From: Alphaproteobacteria bacterium
Lineage (GTDB): Bacteria; Pseudomonadota; Alphaproteobacteria; RS24
Direction of reading: 5' to 3'
Length of the DNA stretch: 48,695 nt
NCBI GenBank assembly: GCA_949498175.1
Contig: CATDDF010000043.1
Location: 1-48,695, forward strand
The position numbers were made by a program, and so were the translations under genes. Shown here in pieces: positions 1 through 10,068 of this stretch. How positions within the stretch are numbered: the stretch's first letter is position 1; each line of letters begins with the position of its first letter. The notes under the pieces are model-generated. The model saw only the letters and a program-made list of their open reading frames with translations. It searched no databases and was not told the origin of the DNA.

Positions 1-35
1 TTTGGAACAACGCGGATTATGATAAATTTTCAAAC

Positions 36-1082
36 TCATTTTGCGTCCTCTACATCACGGCCAATCGCCTCTTCAATATGGGTAAATCCGTCAGCGCGCA
101 AGCGCGCCGCCAAATCGCGTTTCATGCGGGTGACCAGCCCCGGCCCTTCATACACCAGACCGGTATAAAGCTGCACCAATGAGGCACCGGCGCGGATTTT
201 TTTATAGGCCTCAGCCGCCGACGACACGCCGCCGACGCCGATAAGGGTCAGCTTGCCGCCAGTAGCGCGGTAAACGGCGCGCAGCATATCGGTTGACGCA
301 TCGAAAAGCGGCGCACCCGATACGCCGCCCGCCTCATCGGCATATTTTGCGCCCGCCACACCATCGCGCGCCAGCGTCGTATTGGAAATAATCAACCCGT
401 CAATATTTTCGGCCAGTGCCGATTCGGCCAAGCCGATGGCGTCGTCATGGCGCATATCGGGTGCTATTTTGACCAGCACCGGAATGTCGGGCGCAGCGGC
501 GCGCACGCGGCGCATAATCTCGCCCGCCGCTTCACCGCTTTGCAAATCACGCAAGCCCGGCGTATTGGGCGATGAAATATTGACGGTCAGATAATCGGCA
601 ATAGCGGCAAACCGCGCCGCGCCGGCTTCGTAATCGGCAATGCGGTCTTCGGCCTTCTTATTGGCGCCGATATTGATGCCAACGGGTCGCGCAAATGTCA
701 TGCTCTCCAGCCTTTTTGACGCCGCCATTTGGCCCTGATTGTTGAAGCCCAAGCGATTGATGAGCGCACCGTGTTGCGGCAAACGAAACACGCGCGGGCT
801 TGGATTGCCGGGCTGCGGCAAGGGCGTCAGCGTGCCTATTTCGGCAAAACCGAAACCGATGCGATGAACGCCTTGTATCGCCACCCCGTCTTTGTCAAAA
901 CCCGCTGCCATGCCGAACGGATTGGCAAAATCAAGGCCGAGAATATGTTGCGCCAAAATCGCCTCATCTTGCGGCGGTGCGCCTAAGCGTCCAAGCATTT
1001 GCAGGCTGCTTAAAGTCAGCCCATGCGCCGTTTCGGGCGGCAGGGCGAACAGCAGAGGACGCAGCAAACGATATAGGCTCAT
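36..1082 (-). CDS. pyrD: Dihydroorotate dehydrogenase (quinone), class 2
   Basis: ORF 348 aa; motifs NPFGMAAGFDKDG, NRLGFNNQG, NISSPNTPGLRDLQ, LIGVGGVSSAAEAYKKIRAGASLVQLYTG typical of PyrD class 2. Confidence 0.96.
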   Translation of the reverse strand: MSLYRLLRPLLFALPPETAHGLTLSSLQMLGRLGAPPQDEAILAQHILGLDFANPFGMAAGFDKDGVAIQGVHRIGFGFAEIGTLTPLPQPGNPSPRVFRLPQHGALINRLGFNNQGQMAASKRLESMTFARPVGINIGANKKAEDRIADYEAGAARFAAIADYLTVNISSPNTPGLRDLQSGEAAGEIMRRVRAAAPDIPVLVKIAPDMRHDDAIGLAESALAENIDGLIISNTTLARDGVAGAKYADEAGGVSGAPLFDASTDMLRAVYRATGGKLTLIGVGGVSSAAEAYKKIRAGASLVQLYTGLVYEGPGLVTRMKRDLAARLRADGFTHIEEAIGRDVEDAK

Positions 1083-1429
1083 GCCACTGCTCCATTTAAA
1101 AAATCGCTCAGGCCGTCGCGTGCCGCATTTAATTTAAACCGCGCGGCCACCATATCTTTACTGAGCAGCGCATAAAGATGGGGGAACAAAGCCCCGTCGC
1201 GCGATGGCTCCCAGCGCAAGGCCGCGCCGCAAGCCGCTGCGTCCACGGCCAAAATCATCAAATCATCATGGCCTGAAAAATGCGCATCCAAAGTCGCCTC
1301 CAATTGCGCGGCATCGGAAAAATGGACATAGCCGTCCGCCGCATCAATACCCGTGAGTGTGAGGCTGGCATCGCGCTGCAATTGCGCATCGGCCTCAACG
1401 GTCAAGATTTTGTAAATCATCTGCGCCAT
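1079..1429 (-). CDS. DUF952 family protein
   Basis: 116 aa, IYKILT...DGYVHFSDAAQLEATLDAHF...LRWEPSRDGALFPHLYA pattern of DUF952; overlaps pyrD start by 4 nt. Confidence 0.8.
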   Translation of the reverse strand: MAQMIYKILTVEADAQLQRDASLTLTGIDAADGYVHFSDAAQLEATLDAHFSGHDDLMILAVDAAACGAALRWEPSRDGALFPHLYALLSKDMVAARFKLNAARDGLSDFLNGAVA

Positions 1430-1450
1430 AGAGCAGGGATAGCAGGATTC

Positions 1451-3031
1451 CTAAGCCGACAGCAATTTGCCGTCGCGCCCCGCCGCGACAAGCGCACAGG
1501 TTTTTTTCAAGCCGTAAAGCGCGGCAAAAGAACCAAAGCGCGGGCCCTGGCTTTGCCCCAAGAGAATTTCATAAAGCGCTTGAAACCAGCCGCGCAAATT
1601 TTCATCAAAATGCGCTTTGCCGGTGGCGTAAACTTCCGTCTGAATGGTTTCGCCATCCGCGTCATGAGGCAGGGCTTCAAGGCGCGCCAGCAAATCATCC
1701 AAAGCGGTTTTTTCCGCCTCACTGGCAGCACGATAGGTTTTATTGGGCGCGACAAAATCGCGATAATAGGCCAAAGCATAATCGGTCAGGCGGTCGAGAA
1801 ACGGATGCGTCTCCGCCGTTATTCCCGGCGCGTAAGTGTCGATAAATCCCCATAATACATCCTTGTTTTCGGCATTGGAGGCCGACACCAGATTGAGCAA
1901 AAGCGCGAAAGACACCGGCGAAGCACTTTCCGGCACATCGCCATTGTGGATATGAAAAGCCGGATTGGTCAGCTTTTGCGCCTCATCCATGACGGCAAAT
2001 TTGTCTACAAAAGCAACATATTCATCGACCGCTTTCGGGATGACATCAAAATAAAGCCGTTTGGCTTTGCGCGGCGCTTGGAACATATAAAGCGACAGGC
2101 TTTCTTGCGGCGCATAGGTCAGCCATTCCTCAATGGTCAGGCCATTGCCTTTTGACTTGGATATTTTCTCGCTTTTTTCATCGAGGAAAAGCTCATAGGA
2201 AAAGCCCTCGGGCGGGGTATGGCCCAGCGCTTTGGTGATGCGTGACGATAATTTGACCGATTCCGACAAATCCTTACCGGCCATTTCATAATCGACTTCA
2301 AGCGCCGCCCAACGCATCGCCCAATCGGCTTTCCATTGCAGCTTGCATGCCCCGCCAGTGACGCGCGTTTCCATTTCAACACCACTGTCGGGATGGGTGT
2401 AACGCACCATCCCGGCCGCCACATTGACGGGCTCAATCGCCACCATCAACACTTTGCCGCTGGTCGGACAAATCGGCAAAAACGGCGAATAGGTCTGGCG
2501 GCGTTCTTCGCCCAAAGTCGGCAAGATAATGTCTTGAACAGCCTGATAGTTTTCCAGCACTTTCAACAAAGTCGCGTCAAACGCACCGCTTTGATAATGC
2601 GCCGTGGCCGAGACAAATTCATAATCAAAGCCGAAACTGTCGAGAAAGGCTTGCAGCCGTGCATTATTGTGATGCGCAAAGCTGTCATATTTTTCAAACG
2701 GGTCAGGCACGGCGGTCAGCGGCTTTTCGAGATGCTCGGCCAATAAATCGCCATTGGGAATATTGTCGGGCACTTTGCGCAAGCCGTCCATATCGTCAGA
2801 AAAACAGATGAGGCGGCTTTTTTTCTCCGGCGCCAGTAAGTGAAAGGCTTGGCGCACCATTGTGGTGCGCGCCACTTCGCCAAATGTGCCGATATGCGGC
2901 AAGCCGGAAGGGCCATAGCCGGTTTCGAAGATGACCTCATCGCGGCCCAGCTTTTCGGCACGCGCCAGCACTTTGCGGGCTTCTTCAAACACCCAGGCTT
3001 TTGATGAATTGGCCGCTTCGCGCATTGACAT
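1451..3031 (-). CDS. lysK: Lysine--tRNA ligase, class I
   Basis: [21 protein letters not shown] (HIGH-like) and KISKSKGNG (KMSKS) motifs; start placed at internal Met ([18 protein letters not shown]). Confidence 0.93.
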   Translation of the reverse strand: MSMREAANSSKAWVFEEARKVLARAEKLGRDEVIFETGYGPSGLPHIGTFGEVARTTMVRQAFHLLAPEKKSRLICFSDDMDGLRKVPDNIPNGDLLAEHLEKPLTAVPDPFEKYDSFAHHNNARLQAFLDSFGFDYEFVSATAHYQSGAFDATLLKVLENYQAVQDIILPTLGEERRQTYSPFLPICPTSGKVLMVAIEPVNVAAGMVRYTHPDSGVEMETRVTGGACKLQWKADWAMRWAALEVDYEMAGKDLSESVKLSSRITKALGHTPPEGFSYELFLDEKSEKISKSKGNGLTIEEWLTYAPQESLSLYMFQAPRKAKRLYFDVIPKAVDEYVAFVDKFAVMDEAQKLTNPAFHIHNGDVPESASPVSFALLLNLVSASNAENKDVLWGFIDTYAPGITAETHPFLDRLTDYALAYYRDFVAPNKTYRAASEAEKTALDDLLARLEALPHDADGETIQTEVYATGKAHFDENLRGWFQALYEILLGQSQGPRFGSFAALYGLKKTCALVAAGRDGKLLSA

Positions 3032-3154
3032 GACAGTTCCTCTATTGCGTCGGAAACTATCAGCCCATTTCACAAAATCAAGGCGCAATGTGAAATTGCC
3101 GCAATCCGCCTTTGTCGGCTTGCCAAGCGTCCCCGCCACCGTCATATATCAGAC

Positions 3155-3580
3155 ATGAGTGATAAATCTTTTACGGCCAAACTTTTGCCACCAGACGCTG
3201 CCATGGTGGCGCTTTGCGTGGCGCAAAAACTGAGCGGCTGCGATGAGCGTGCACTGCACGATTTTCTTGACGGGGAGAAAGCCATCGGGCAGGCACCGCG
3301 CAATGAAGCTTTGGCGCTGACCCGAGACATACTCGACGCGCCGCAAGGTTTTGACACTTTGCTTGATATGCTGGCGGCCAGCCTATCGGCCGCGCAAAGC
3401 CCGACCGTTTATATGCTGTGCGCCGATTTCATTGCACAACACGGCACTGTCTCACCGGAAGAAATGCGTTTTCTCGACCGCTTGGGCGAAGCACTGATGA
3501 TTGACCGTCTGAGCCGTGCCGCTTTTGACCGCGCGGCGCAGGCGCGCGCTGCGCCGCTTACGGGAGACGATAATGGCTGA
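3155..3580 (+). CDS. TerB-like (tellurite resistance TerB family) hypothetical protein
   Basis: 141 aa; C-terminal ADFIAQHGTVSPEEMRFLDRLGEALMIDR resembles TerB-like helical domain; stop overlaps next start. Confidence 0.55.
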   Translation: MSDKSFTAKLLPPDAAMVALCVAQKLSGCDERALHDFLDGEKAIGQAPRNEALALTRDILDAPQGFDTLLDMLAASLSAAQSPTVYMLCADFIAQHGTVSPEEMRFLDRLGEALMIDRLSRAAFDRAAQARAAPLTGDDNG

Positions 3581-4361
3581 GTTTGCCGATTTCATCAGCG
3601 CCCATGAAGCGGCTTTGCGTGGCGGCGTCATGCTGACGCTTTTGGTTTTGTTTTTCGGGCTGGAGCGCGCTTTGCCACGCCGCCGACAAAACATCGCGCC
3701 GAGCCATGCGGCGGGCAATCTCTTTATCGGTGTCATTAATGCCGGGCTGGTGCGTCTTATCGTGCCGGGGGGCTTGGTGGCTTTGGCTTTGTGGAATTCG
3801 GGCGGCGGCTTGCTCGGCCTCGTCCATGCGCCTGATTGGCTGATTTTTCCGGCCAGCCTTATCTTGCTTGATTTGGTGCTTTATTGGCACCACCGCCTGT
3901 TTCACGAAATCCCTTTTTTATGGCGCTGGCATGGGGCCCATCACAGTGACCGCACCCTCAATGTCACCTCCGGCTTGCGCTTTCACCCCGGCGAGGCACT
4001 TATCAGCACCGCCATTAAAGCAATGGCCGTGCTGCTTATCGGTGCGCCCGCATTGGCGGTGATTTGTTTTGAAATCCTGCTCAATGGCGCATCTTTGTTC
4101 AATCATGCCAATTGGCGCTTGGGGCGGCTTGACGGCATATTACAAAAACTCATTGTGACGCCCGATATGCACCGCTTGCACCATTCACGCCTGCCACAAG
4201 AAAGCCGTATGAATTACGGTTTCTTTTTATCGCTCTGGGATCGTATTTTCGGCACCTATAAGTGCCGGCCCGCACAAGCACATGAAATGATTGAGCTGGG
4301 ATTGGCGGAAGCTGAAAATGACAATTTCATCGCCGCCTTAATGCATCCGTTCAAACGTTAA
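3573..4361 (+). CDS. Sterol desaturase / fatty acid hydroxylase family protein
   Basis: Histidine boxes HHRLFH, HGAHHSD, HRLHHS; hydrophobic N-terminus; start placed at MAEFADF. Confidence 0.88.
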   Translation: MAEFADFISAHEAALRGGVMLTLLVLFFGLERALPRRRQNIAPSHAAGNLFIGVINAGLVRLIVPGGLVALALWNSGGGLLGLVHAPDWLIFPASLILLDLVLYWHHRLFHEIPFLWRWHGAHHSDRTLNVTSGLRFHPGEALISTAIKAMAVLLIGAPALAVICFEILLNGASLFNHANWRLGRLDGILQKLIVTPDMHRLHHSRLPQESRMNYGFFLSLWDRIFGTYKCRPAQAHEMIELGLAEAENDNFIAALMHPFKR

Positions 4362-4462
4362 ATGTGGAAAAGACCTCGCTTTGATATTTCTAGGCGAGTC
4401 ATTTTTTACTTCTCAATCTGCACTTGCTGGTCTTTTGAGGCGAACTCCCAAAAGCTGGTCTC

Positions 4463-5906
4463 ATGTCTGATTCGCATCATCAAATTTATCGCAACATGCA
4501 ACAGGCCGGTGCGCACATAGGCTTGGGCGGCGCGCTTACCGACCGCCAAAATGAAATTCCGCCGCCGCACGCACAAAGCCCCTTCATGGTGTTTTCCATT
4601 GCCCCAATCTTGACGCTTTTGGGTTTCGGCTTTGCGACCGCCCCGGCACTGACGCTGATGGTGCTGACCACTATTGTCGGGCTGGGCTGGCTGGTCGTTT
4701 GCATCGGCCCTGCGAAATCCCTGCGCGCCCGAGCCGAGCCCGTTCCCAGCCTTGCCGATAAGGCGCTGCCCAGCATCACGATTTTGCTGCCGCTTTATAA
4801 TGAGGCCAATATGCTACATCAATGGGGCCGAAATGTTGCGGCGCATTGATTATCCGCCGACGCTGATTGACTGTCTCGTTCTTTTGGAAGCCGATGACCG
4901 CGCCACGACGATGGCTGCCGTCCACACAAATTGGCCGGATTTTGTGCGTATCGTCTCCGTGCCTGACGGCCAGCCGCGCACTAAAGGCCGCGCCTGCAAT
5001 TACGGCCTGTATCGCTCGACCGGTGAGTTGGTGGTGATTTTCGATGCTGAAGATAAGCCGCATCCGCAGCAAATGCGCGAGGCCGCCGAAAAATTTGTTG
5101 CCGCCAATGAGCGCTTGGCATGCCTGCAAGCGCCTTTGCATATTGTGCCGCAAGAAAACAAATGGCTGCAATGGCAATTCGCCTTTGAATATCGGGTGCT
5201 TTTTCAATTCAAATTGCCGCATTTGGACGCGGCGTTGGCCTGTTTGCCGCTTGGCGGCTCGTCCAATTATTTCCGCCGCACCGCACTTTTAAAGGTCGGT
5301 GCAAGGGATGCGCACAATCTCACCGAAGATGCCGATTTGGCTCTGCGCTTGGCCGGATATGGCTATCGCATCGGCACATTGCGGCATGAAACGCTGGAAA
5401 ATGCGCCCGATAGCTGGCGCATATGGTTTCCCCAACGCACGCGCTGGCATTCCGGTCATATTCAAATTATGCATGCCTATGCAATGTGGAGCCTGCGCCA
5501 TGGACGCGGCGGTCCGCACGGTTTTCAGTGGCGGCTCGCCATGCTGGCCTGTATGGCGGTTTTGGCGGCGCGTTTGTTGAGCGGCGTTTTGTTTTTGGCC
5601 AGCCTCATCATTCTTATTGGCGGCTTCAATATCAACCTGCCACCGTTTTTTGCCGATGCGAGTTGGGGTCTCAGCCTGCTTTATTGTGGCATTTTGTTGC
5701 GCTATGCGCCGGCTGATCATTGGTTTGACAATCTGATTCTTATCATCAGCCATCCAATTTATTGGATGATGACTGTCGCGGCGCTATGCAATGCCGCAAA
5801 ACGCATGGCGTTCGGGCAGTTGGATTGGCTGAAATCAAACCACCAACCCTATGCGGTCGCTATTAAATCTGACGGCGGCGCACCATATCAGGGCTCAGCT
5901 GGTTAA
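4463..5906 (+). pseudogene. Glycosyltransferase family 2 membrane protein, interrupted by a 1-nt frameshift (ORFs 4463-4849 and the frame of 4674-5906)
   Basis: N part ends ...ITILLPLYNEANMLHQ; the other frame resumes AEMLRRIDYPPTLIDCLVLLEADD...GGSSNYFRR...LTEDADLALRLA...QRTRWHSG; frame restored by removing one G from GGGG at 4824-4827. Confidence 0.8.
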
Positions 5907-7023
5907 GCGAAGAAATACCCATCAGCTTCATGCCGCGCTCAATTTCACTTTGCAAATTGGACAGGGCTCTTTCCACCCCTGCCTGCCCGGCCGCTGCCAG
6001 TGCGTATAAATAAAGCCGCCCGCCCGAACACGCCGTTGCGCCCAATGCCATGGCTTTCAAAATATGGGTGCCGCGGCGAATGCCGCCATCGCATATCACC
6101 TCAATCTCGCCACCCACCTCATTGAGAATTTCTTCCAATTGGTCAAATGGCGACCGACCGCCATCCAATTGCCGCCCGCCATGATTGGAAATCATAATCG
6201 CATCGGCGCCCATATTGACGGCGCGGCGGGCATCGGCTGGGCTCATCACGCCCTTTAGGCAAAACTTGCCGCCCCAAGCGGCGCGCAGATCAGCGGCATC
6301 TTGCCAATCCATATTTTGGTCGAGCATGGTCGAAAAATAATCACCGACCGAAATGGCGATATTCGAGCCTTCCCCGACATGGTCTTTCAATTGTGACAAT
6401 TCAAATTTCGAGCGCAAAAAATAATTCAGCGCCCAGCTTGGCTTGCTGGCAAATTGCCAAACACTGGACGGCGTTAAGCGCGGCGGTGTGGTGAAGCCGG
6501 TGCGCAAATCGCGCTCGCGATTGCCGCCGGTAATGGTGTCGACCGTCAATGTCAAAATCTCAAAATTCGCCGCTTTGGCCATATCCAACATGGCGGCATT
6601 GAGCGCACGGTCTTTGTGAAAATAAAATTGAAACATTTTCGGCGTGGCAATCAGCGCGCCGATTTCGGCGAGAGAAACCGTGCCCAATGATGACACGCCA
6701 AATAGGGTGCCGAATTTTTCTGCCGCGCGCGCCACGGCGCGCTCGCCTTCATGATGAAACAGGCGCTGCAAAGCGGTCGGCGAACAAAAAAGCGGCATAT
6801 CCAATTTTGCCCCCATCACCTCGACCGACATATCCACTTCAGCAACCCCGGCCAATATATTGGGCACCAAATCAACCGCCTCATAGGCCTCGCTATTACG
6901 CTTATAGGTCACCTCATCATCGGCGGCACCATCAATATAATGAAATATCGGGCCAGGCAGACGCCGTCGCGCCAAATCGCGCAAATCTTCAACATTGTGA
7001 CAATCCGAAAGACGGTGTGGCAT
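5863..7023 (-). CDS. lldD: FMN-dependent alpha-hydroxy-acid oxidizing protein (L-lactate dehydrogenase-like)
   Basis: DLRDLARRRLPGPIFHYIDGAADDEVT; ISNHGGRQLDGGRSPFDQL; CDGGIRRGTHILKAMALGA. Confidence 0.9.
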   Translation of the reverse strand: MPHRLSDCHNVEDLRDLARRRLPGPIFHYIDGAADDEVTYKRNSEAYEAVDLVPNILAGVAEVDMSVEVMGAKLDMPLFCSPTALQRLFHHEGERAVARAAEKFGTLFGVSSLGTVSLAEIGALIATPKMFQFYFHKDRALNAAMLDMAKAANFEILTLTVDTITGGNRERDLRTGFTTPPRLTPSSVWQFASKPSWALNYFLRSKFELSQLKDHVGEGSNIAISVGDYFSTMLDQNMDWQDAADLRAAWGGKFCLKGVMSPADARRAVNMGADAIMISNHGGRQLDGGRSPFDQLEEILNEVGGEIEVICDGGIRRGTHILKAMALGATACSGGRLYLYALAAAGQAGVERALSNLQSEIERGMKLMGISSLNQLSPDMVRRRQI

Positions 7024-7026
7024 GGT

Positions 7027-8208
7027 TTAATCCTGCTTGAAATGCTTGGACAGTTTCAGCCCTTGCGCCTGATAATTTGAATTGAGGTCGGCGCCGTAAA
7101 GCGTTTGCGGCACATCGGTCAGGCGCTCATAAACCAAGCGCCCGATAATTTGCCCATGCTCCAAAATAAATGGCACTTCGCGCGAGCGCACTTCCAAGAC
7201 GGCGCGCGCGCCGCCTTTGCCGTCGGGGCCCTTACCACCGGCCTGCGAAGCGCCAAAACCGGGGTCAAAAAAACCGGCATAATGAACACGGAACTCACCG
7301 ACCAGCGGATTGAAGGGGACCATTTCGGCGGCATGGGTCGGCGGAATGGTCACCGCCTCGCGCGAGGCGAGAATGTAAAACTCATCCGGGTCGAGAATAA
7401 TCTCATTGCCGGCATCGCGATAAACCGGCTCCCAATATTGTGCGATCGGCAAAACCCCCGGCTTGTCAACATCAATAAGTCCGGCATGGCGTTTGCCGCG
7501 CCAGCCGACAAGACCGCTTTTGGCATCGCCCAAAAGGTCAATCGACAGGCCCAGACCGCCATCAATATTGGCCGTGCCGTCGACCAGACCGGTTTCCTCA
7601 TGCAGCCGCTTCAGTTCGGTATCACTATGCGTCGGGGCGCCGCGGCGAAAGCGCAATTGCGACAGGCGCGAGCCTTGGCGCACCAATATGGGGAAGGTGC
7701 GCGGGCATACTTCCAAATATAAATGCCCCTTATAACCGGCCGGCACTTTATCAAATTCCGTGCCGAAATCGGTAATCAAACGGGTGAAGACGTCAATGCG
7801 TCCGGTTGAACTTTTCGGGTTGGCAAAACCGGTCGTGCGTTCCGGCAAGCTGACCGCTTCCATAAGCGGCACCAGATACACACATCCGGTTTCCAAAACC
7901 GCGCCATGCGACAGATCGATTTTGTGATAAGCGCGCGCCGCCAACTTATCGGCCACCGTGCCTTTTTCACCGGGCAGAAAACTGGCGCGGATGCGATAGG
8001 CGATATCGCCGAGGCGCAAATCGAGACTGGCCGGTTGTATTTGGTCATCCAGCACCCCGCCCGGCGCCCAGATTTGCTTTTCGCGCACCATGTTTTGAAT
8101 GCCATGCGCCGGCAAAATGCCAACCGCATGGGTTTGACCCTTAGCCGTGACCGGCTCTTGGCCGCCCTCTTCGGGAAACAGTGCACCGGTTTCTGCCGCT
8201 TCACTCAT
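7027..8208 (-). CDS. dcd: 2'-deoxycytidine 5'-triphosphate deaminase, long form
   Basis: LDDQIQPASLDLRLGD, NPKSSTGRIDVFTRLI, two-domain ~390 aa architecture typical of alphaproteobacteria. Confidence 0.88.
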   Translation of the reverse strand: MSEAAETGALFPEEGGQEPVTAKGQTHAVGILPAHGIQNMVREKQIWAPGGVLDDQIQPASLDLRLGDIAYRIRASFLPGEKGTVADKLAARAYHKIDLSHGAVLETGCVYLVPLMEAVSLPERTTGFANPKSSTGRIDVFTRLITDFGTEFDKVPAGYKGHLYLEVCPRTFPILVRQGSRLSQLRFRRGAPTHSDTELKRLHEETGLVDGTANIDGGLGLSIDLLGDAKSGLVGWRGKRHAGLIDVDKPGVLPIAQYWEPVYRDAGNEIILDPDEFYILASREAVTIPPTHAAEMVPFNPLVGEFRVHYAGFFDPGFGASQAGGKGPDGKGGARAVLEVRSREVPFILEHGQIIGRLVYERLTDVPQTLYGADLNSNYQAQGLKLSKHFKQD

Positions 8209-8332
8209 CGCCGCTCCGTCTCGCTTGATATATGACGAATCTCAAACATGGGCCGAGTTTACGCGCAAATCATCATCATGTCTTGACGTAATGTCTTGAC
8301 GGCGCGCGCATTTTTCGACATCTTCTCTCAAA

Positions 8333-8390
8333 TTGAGGTGATTTGAGCCGGCTGGCTTGCGGCCTCGTTAAATAAACAGCTAAAACTGCC
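8333..8390 (+). ncRNA. SAM-II riboswitch
   Basis: GAGGTGATTT-gagccggct-GGCTTGC-ggCCTCGTTAAATAAACAGCTAAA; P1 GAGG/CCTC plus the conserved SAM-II pseudoknot string, ~70 nt upstream of metZ. Confidence 0.92.
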
Positions 8391-8396
8391 GGATGG

Positions 8397-8421
8397 ACCC
8401 GGCCCTATGGTCGGTTTTTTT
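8397..8421 (+). terminator. Intrinsic terminator between SAM-II aptamer and metZ
   Basis: ACC(C)GGCC-CTAT-GGTCGGT hairpin (one bulge, one G-T) followed by T run. Confidence 0.7.
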
Positions 8422-8456
8422 ATGCCGGCGCAATAAAGGTCACGCAGGAGAACATT

Positions 8457-9644
8457 ATGACCGAGACAAAAAACTGGCAAGCGCAGACACGCATGGTGCA
8501 TGAAGGGCAAAACCGCTCAGCTCATGGAGAAACGGCGGAGGCGCTCTATCTCACCTCCGGCTATGTCTATGACAGCGCCGAACAGGCCGAGGCGCGCTTC
8601 AAGGAAGAAGAAGACGGCTATATTTATTCGCGTTTCGGCAATCCGACCGTGCGCGCTTTTGAAGAGCGCATGATGGCTTTGGAAGGGGCGCAAGATGCAC
8701 GCGCCACCGCCACCGGCATGGCGGCAGTAACGGCCTGCATGATGAGCCAATTGCAGACGGGCGACCATATTGTCGCTGCCCGCGCGCTGTTCGGGTCGTG
8801 CCGCTATGTGGTGGAAACTTTAATGCCGCGCTTTGGCGTTGCCTGCACTTTGGTTGACGGGCGCGACCTTGAGGCTTGGCAAGCCGCCTTGCGGCCCGAG
8901 ACGAAACTGCTGTTTCTAGAAACTCCGTCCAATCCGGTATTGGAGATCATCGATGTTCAGGCGGTCGCTGATATTGCCCATAATCATGGCGCCCGGCTGA
9001 TCGTCGACAATGTATTCGCTACGCCGATTTTGCAAAAACCGATGGCTTTAGGAGCGGATATCACCATTTATTCGGCGACCAAGCATATTGACGGGCAAGG
9101 GCGGTGCCTTGGCGGCATTATTTTGGGCGATGGTGATTATATCAAAAACGAGCTGGCCAATTTCATTCGCCAGACCGGGCCCAGCCTCGCACCGTTTAAT
9201 GCATGGGTCATGCTGAAAGCATTGGAGACGCTGCATATGCGTGTCGACCGGCATTGCGACAATGCCGAGAAATTGGCAGAAATGCTGGTTGCACATGACA
9301 AAATTGAACGGGTTTATTATCCCGGCCATAAAAGCCATCCACAATATGATCTTGCCCAAAAACAAATGACGCGCGGCTCAAACCTGATTGCGTTTGACAT
9401 GAAAGGCGGTAAGACAGCGGCCTTTAAGCTGGCCAATCGTCTTGAGATTGCCCATATTTCCAACAATCTCGGCGACGCCAAAACCTTGATTACCCATCCG
9501 GCAACAACCACCCATGCTAAGCTGAGCGATGCGGCAAAGGCCGAATTGGCCATTCGGGACGGCACATTGCGGCTATCCGTCGGGCTTGAAGACAGCGCCG
9601 ATTTGCTCAATGATTTCGAGCACGCATTGGCCGAATTGGGATAA
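8457..9644 (+). CDS. metZ: O-succinylhomoserine sulfhydrylase
   Basis: Cys/Met PLP enzyme: YIYSRFGNPTV, ATGMAAV, VDNVFATPILQKP, YSATKHIDGQGRCLGG. Confidence 0.94.
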   Translation: MTETKNWQAQTRMVHEGQNRSAHGETAEALYLTSGYVYDSAEQAEARFKEEEDGYIYSRFGNPTVRAFEERMMALEGAQDARATATGMAAVTACMMSQLQTGDHIVAARALFGSCRYVVETLMPRFGVACTLVDGRDLEAWQAALRPETKLLFLETPSNPVLEIIDVQAVADIAHNHGARLIVDNVFATPILQKPMALGADITIYSATKHIDGQGRCLGGIILGDGDYIKNELANFIRQTGPSLAPFNAWVMLKALETLHMRVDRHCDNAEKLAEMLVAHDKIERVYYPGHKSHPQYDLAQKQMTRGSNLIAFDMKGGKTAAFKLANRLEIAHISNNLGDAKTLITHPATTTHAKLSDAAKAELAIRDGTLRLSVGLEDSADLLNDFEHALAELG

Positions 9645-9672
9645 ACTGCCAAGCGGAGGTAGCGTGCAATTC

Positions 9673-10065
9673 ATGCAACAGGCAATCACCCGCAATATTG
9701 CGGTTTCCGTGGAAACCCGCTTTCTGGAAGGCGATAGCGATCCGGACGAACAATATTTTGTCTGGGCCTATCGCATCACCATTGAAAATCACGGCGACGA
9801 AACCGTGCAATTATTGACCCGCCATTGGCAAATCACCGACTCGCAAGGGCGCTTGAAGGAAGTGCGCGGCGATGGCGTGGTCGGCGAGCAGCCGGTGCTC
9901 GAACCAGGTGCCCATTTCACCTATGCCTCAGGCACGCCCTTATCCACTGCGTCGGGTTTCATGCGCGGCAGTTATGGCATGCAGACCGAGGCCGGCGAAA
10001 ACTTTGATATTGATGTGCCGGCTTTTTCACTGGACAGTCCGCATGAAAGCGGGAACATAAATTGA
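9673..10065 (+). CDS. apaG: Co2+/Mg2+ efflux protein ApaG
   Basis: ITRNIAVSVETRFLEGDSDPDEQYFVWAYRITIENHGDETVQLLTRHWQITDSQG; start ATG 9673 (GTG 9664 also possible). Confidence 0.93.
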   Translation: MQQAITRNIAVSVETRFLEGDSDPDEQYFVWAYRITIENHGDETVQLLTRHWQITDSQGRLKEVRGDGVVGEQPVLEPGAHFTYASGTPLSTASGFMRGSYGMQTEAGENFDIDVPAFSLDSPHESGNIN

Positions 10066-10068
10066 GCC

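Noticed and set aside
4370-4420. CTCGC...GCGAG hairpin followed by T-rich sequence after the sterol desaturase gene
   Set aside because: Short stem with a long loop and interrupted T run; plausible weak terminator but not firmly supported
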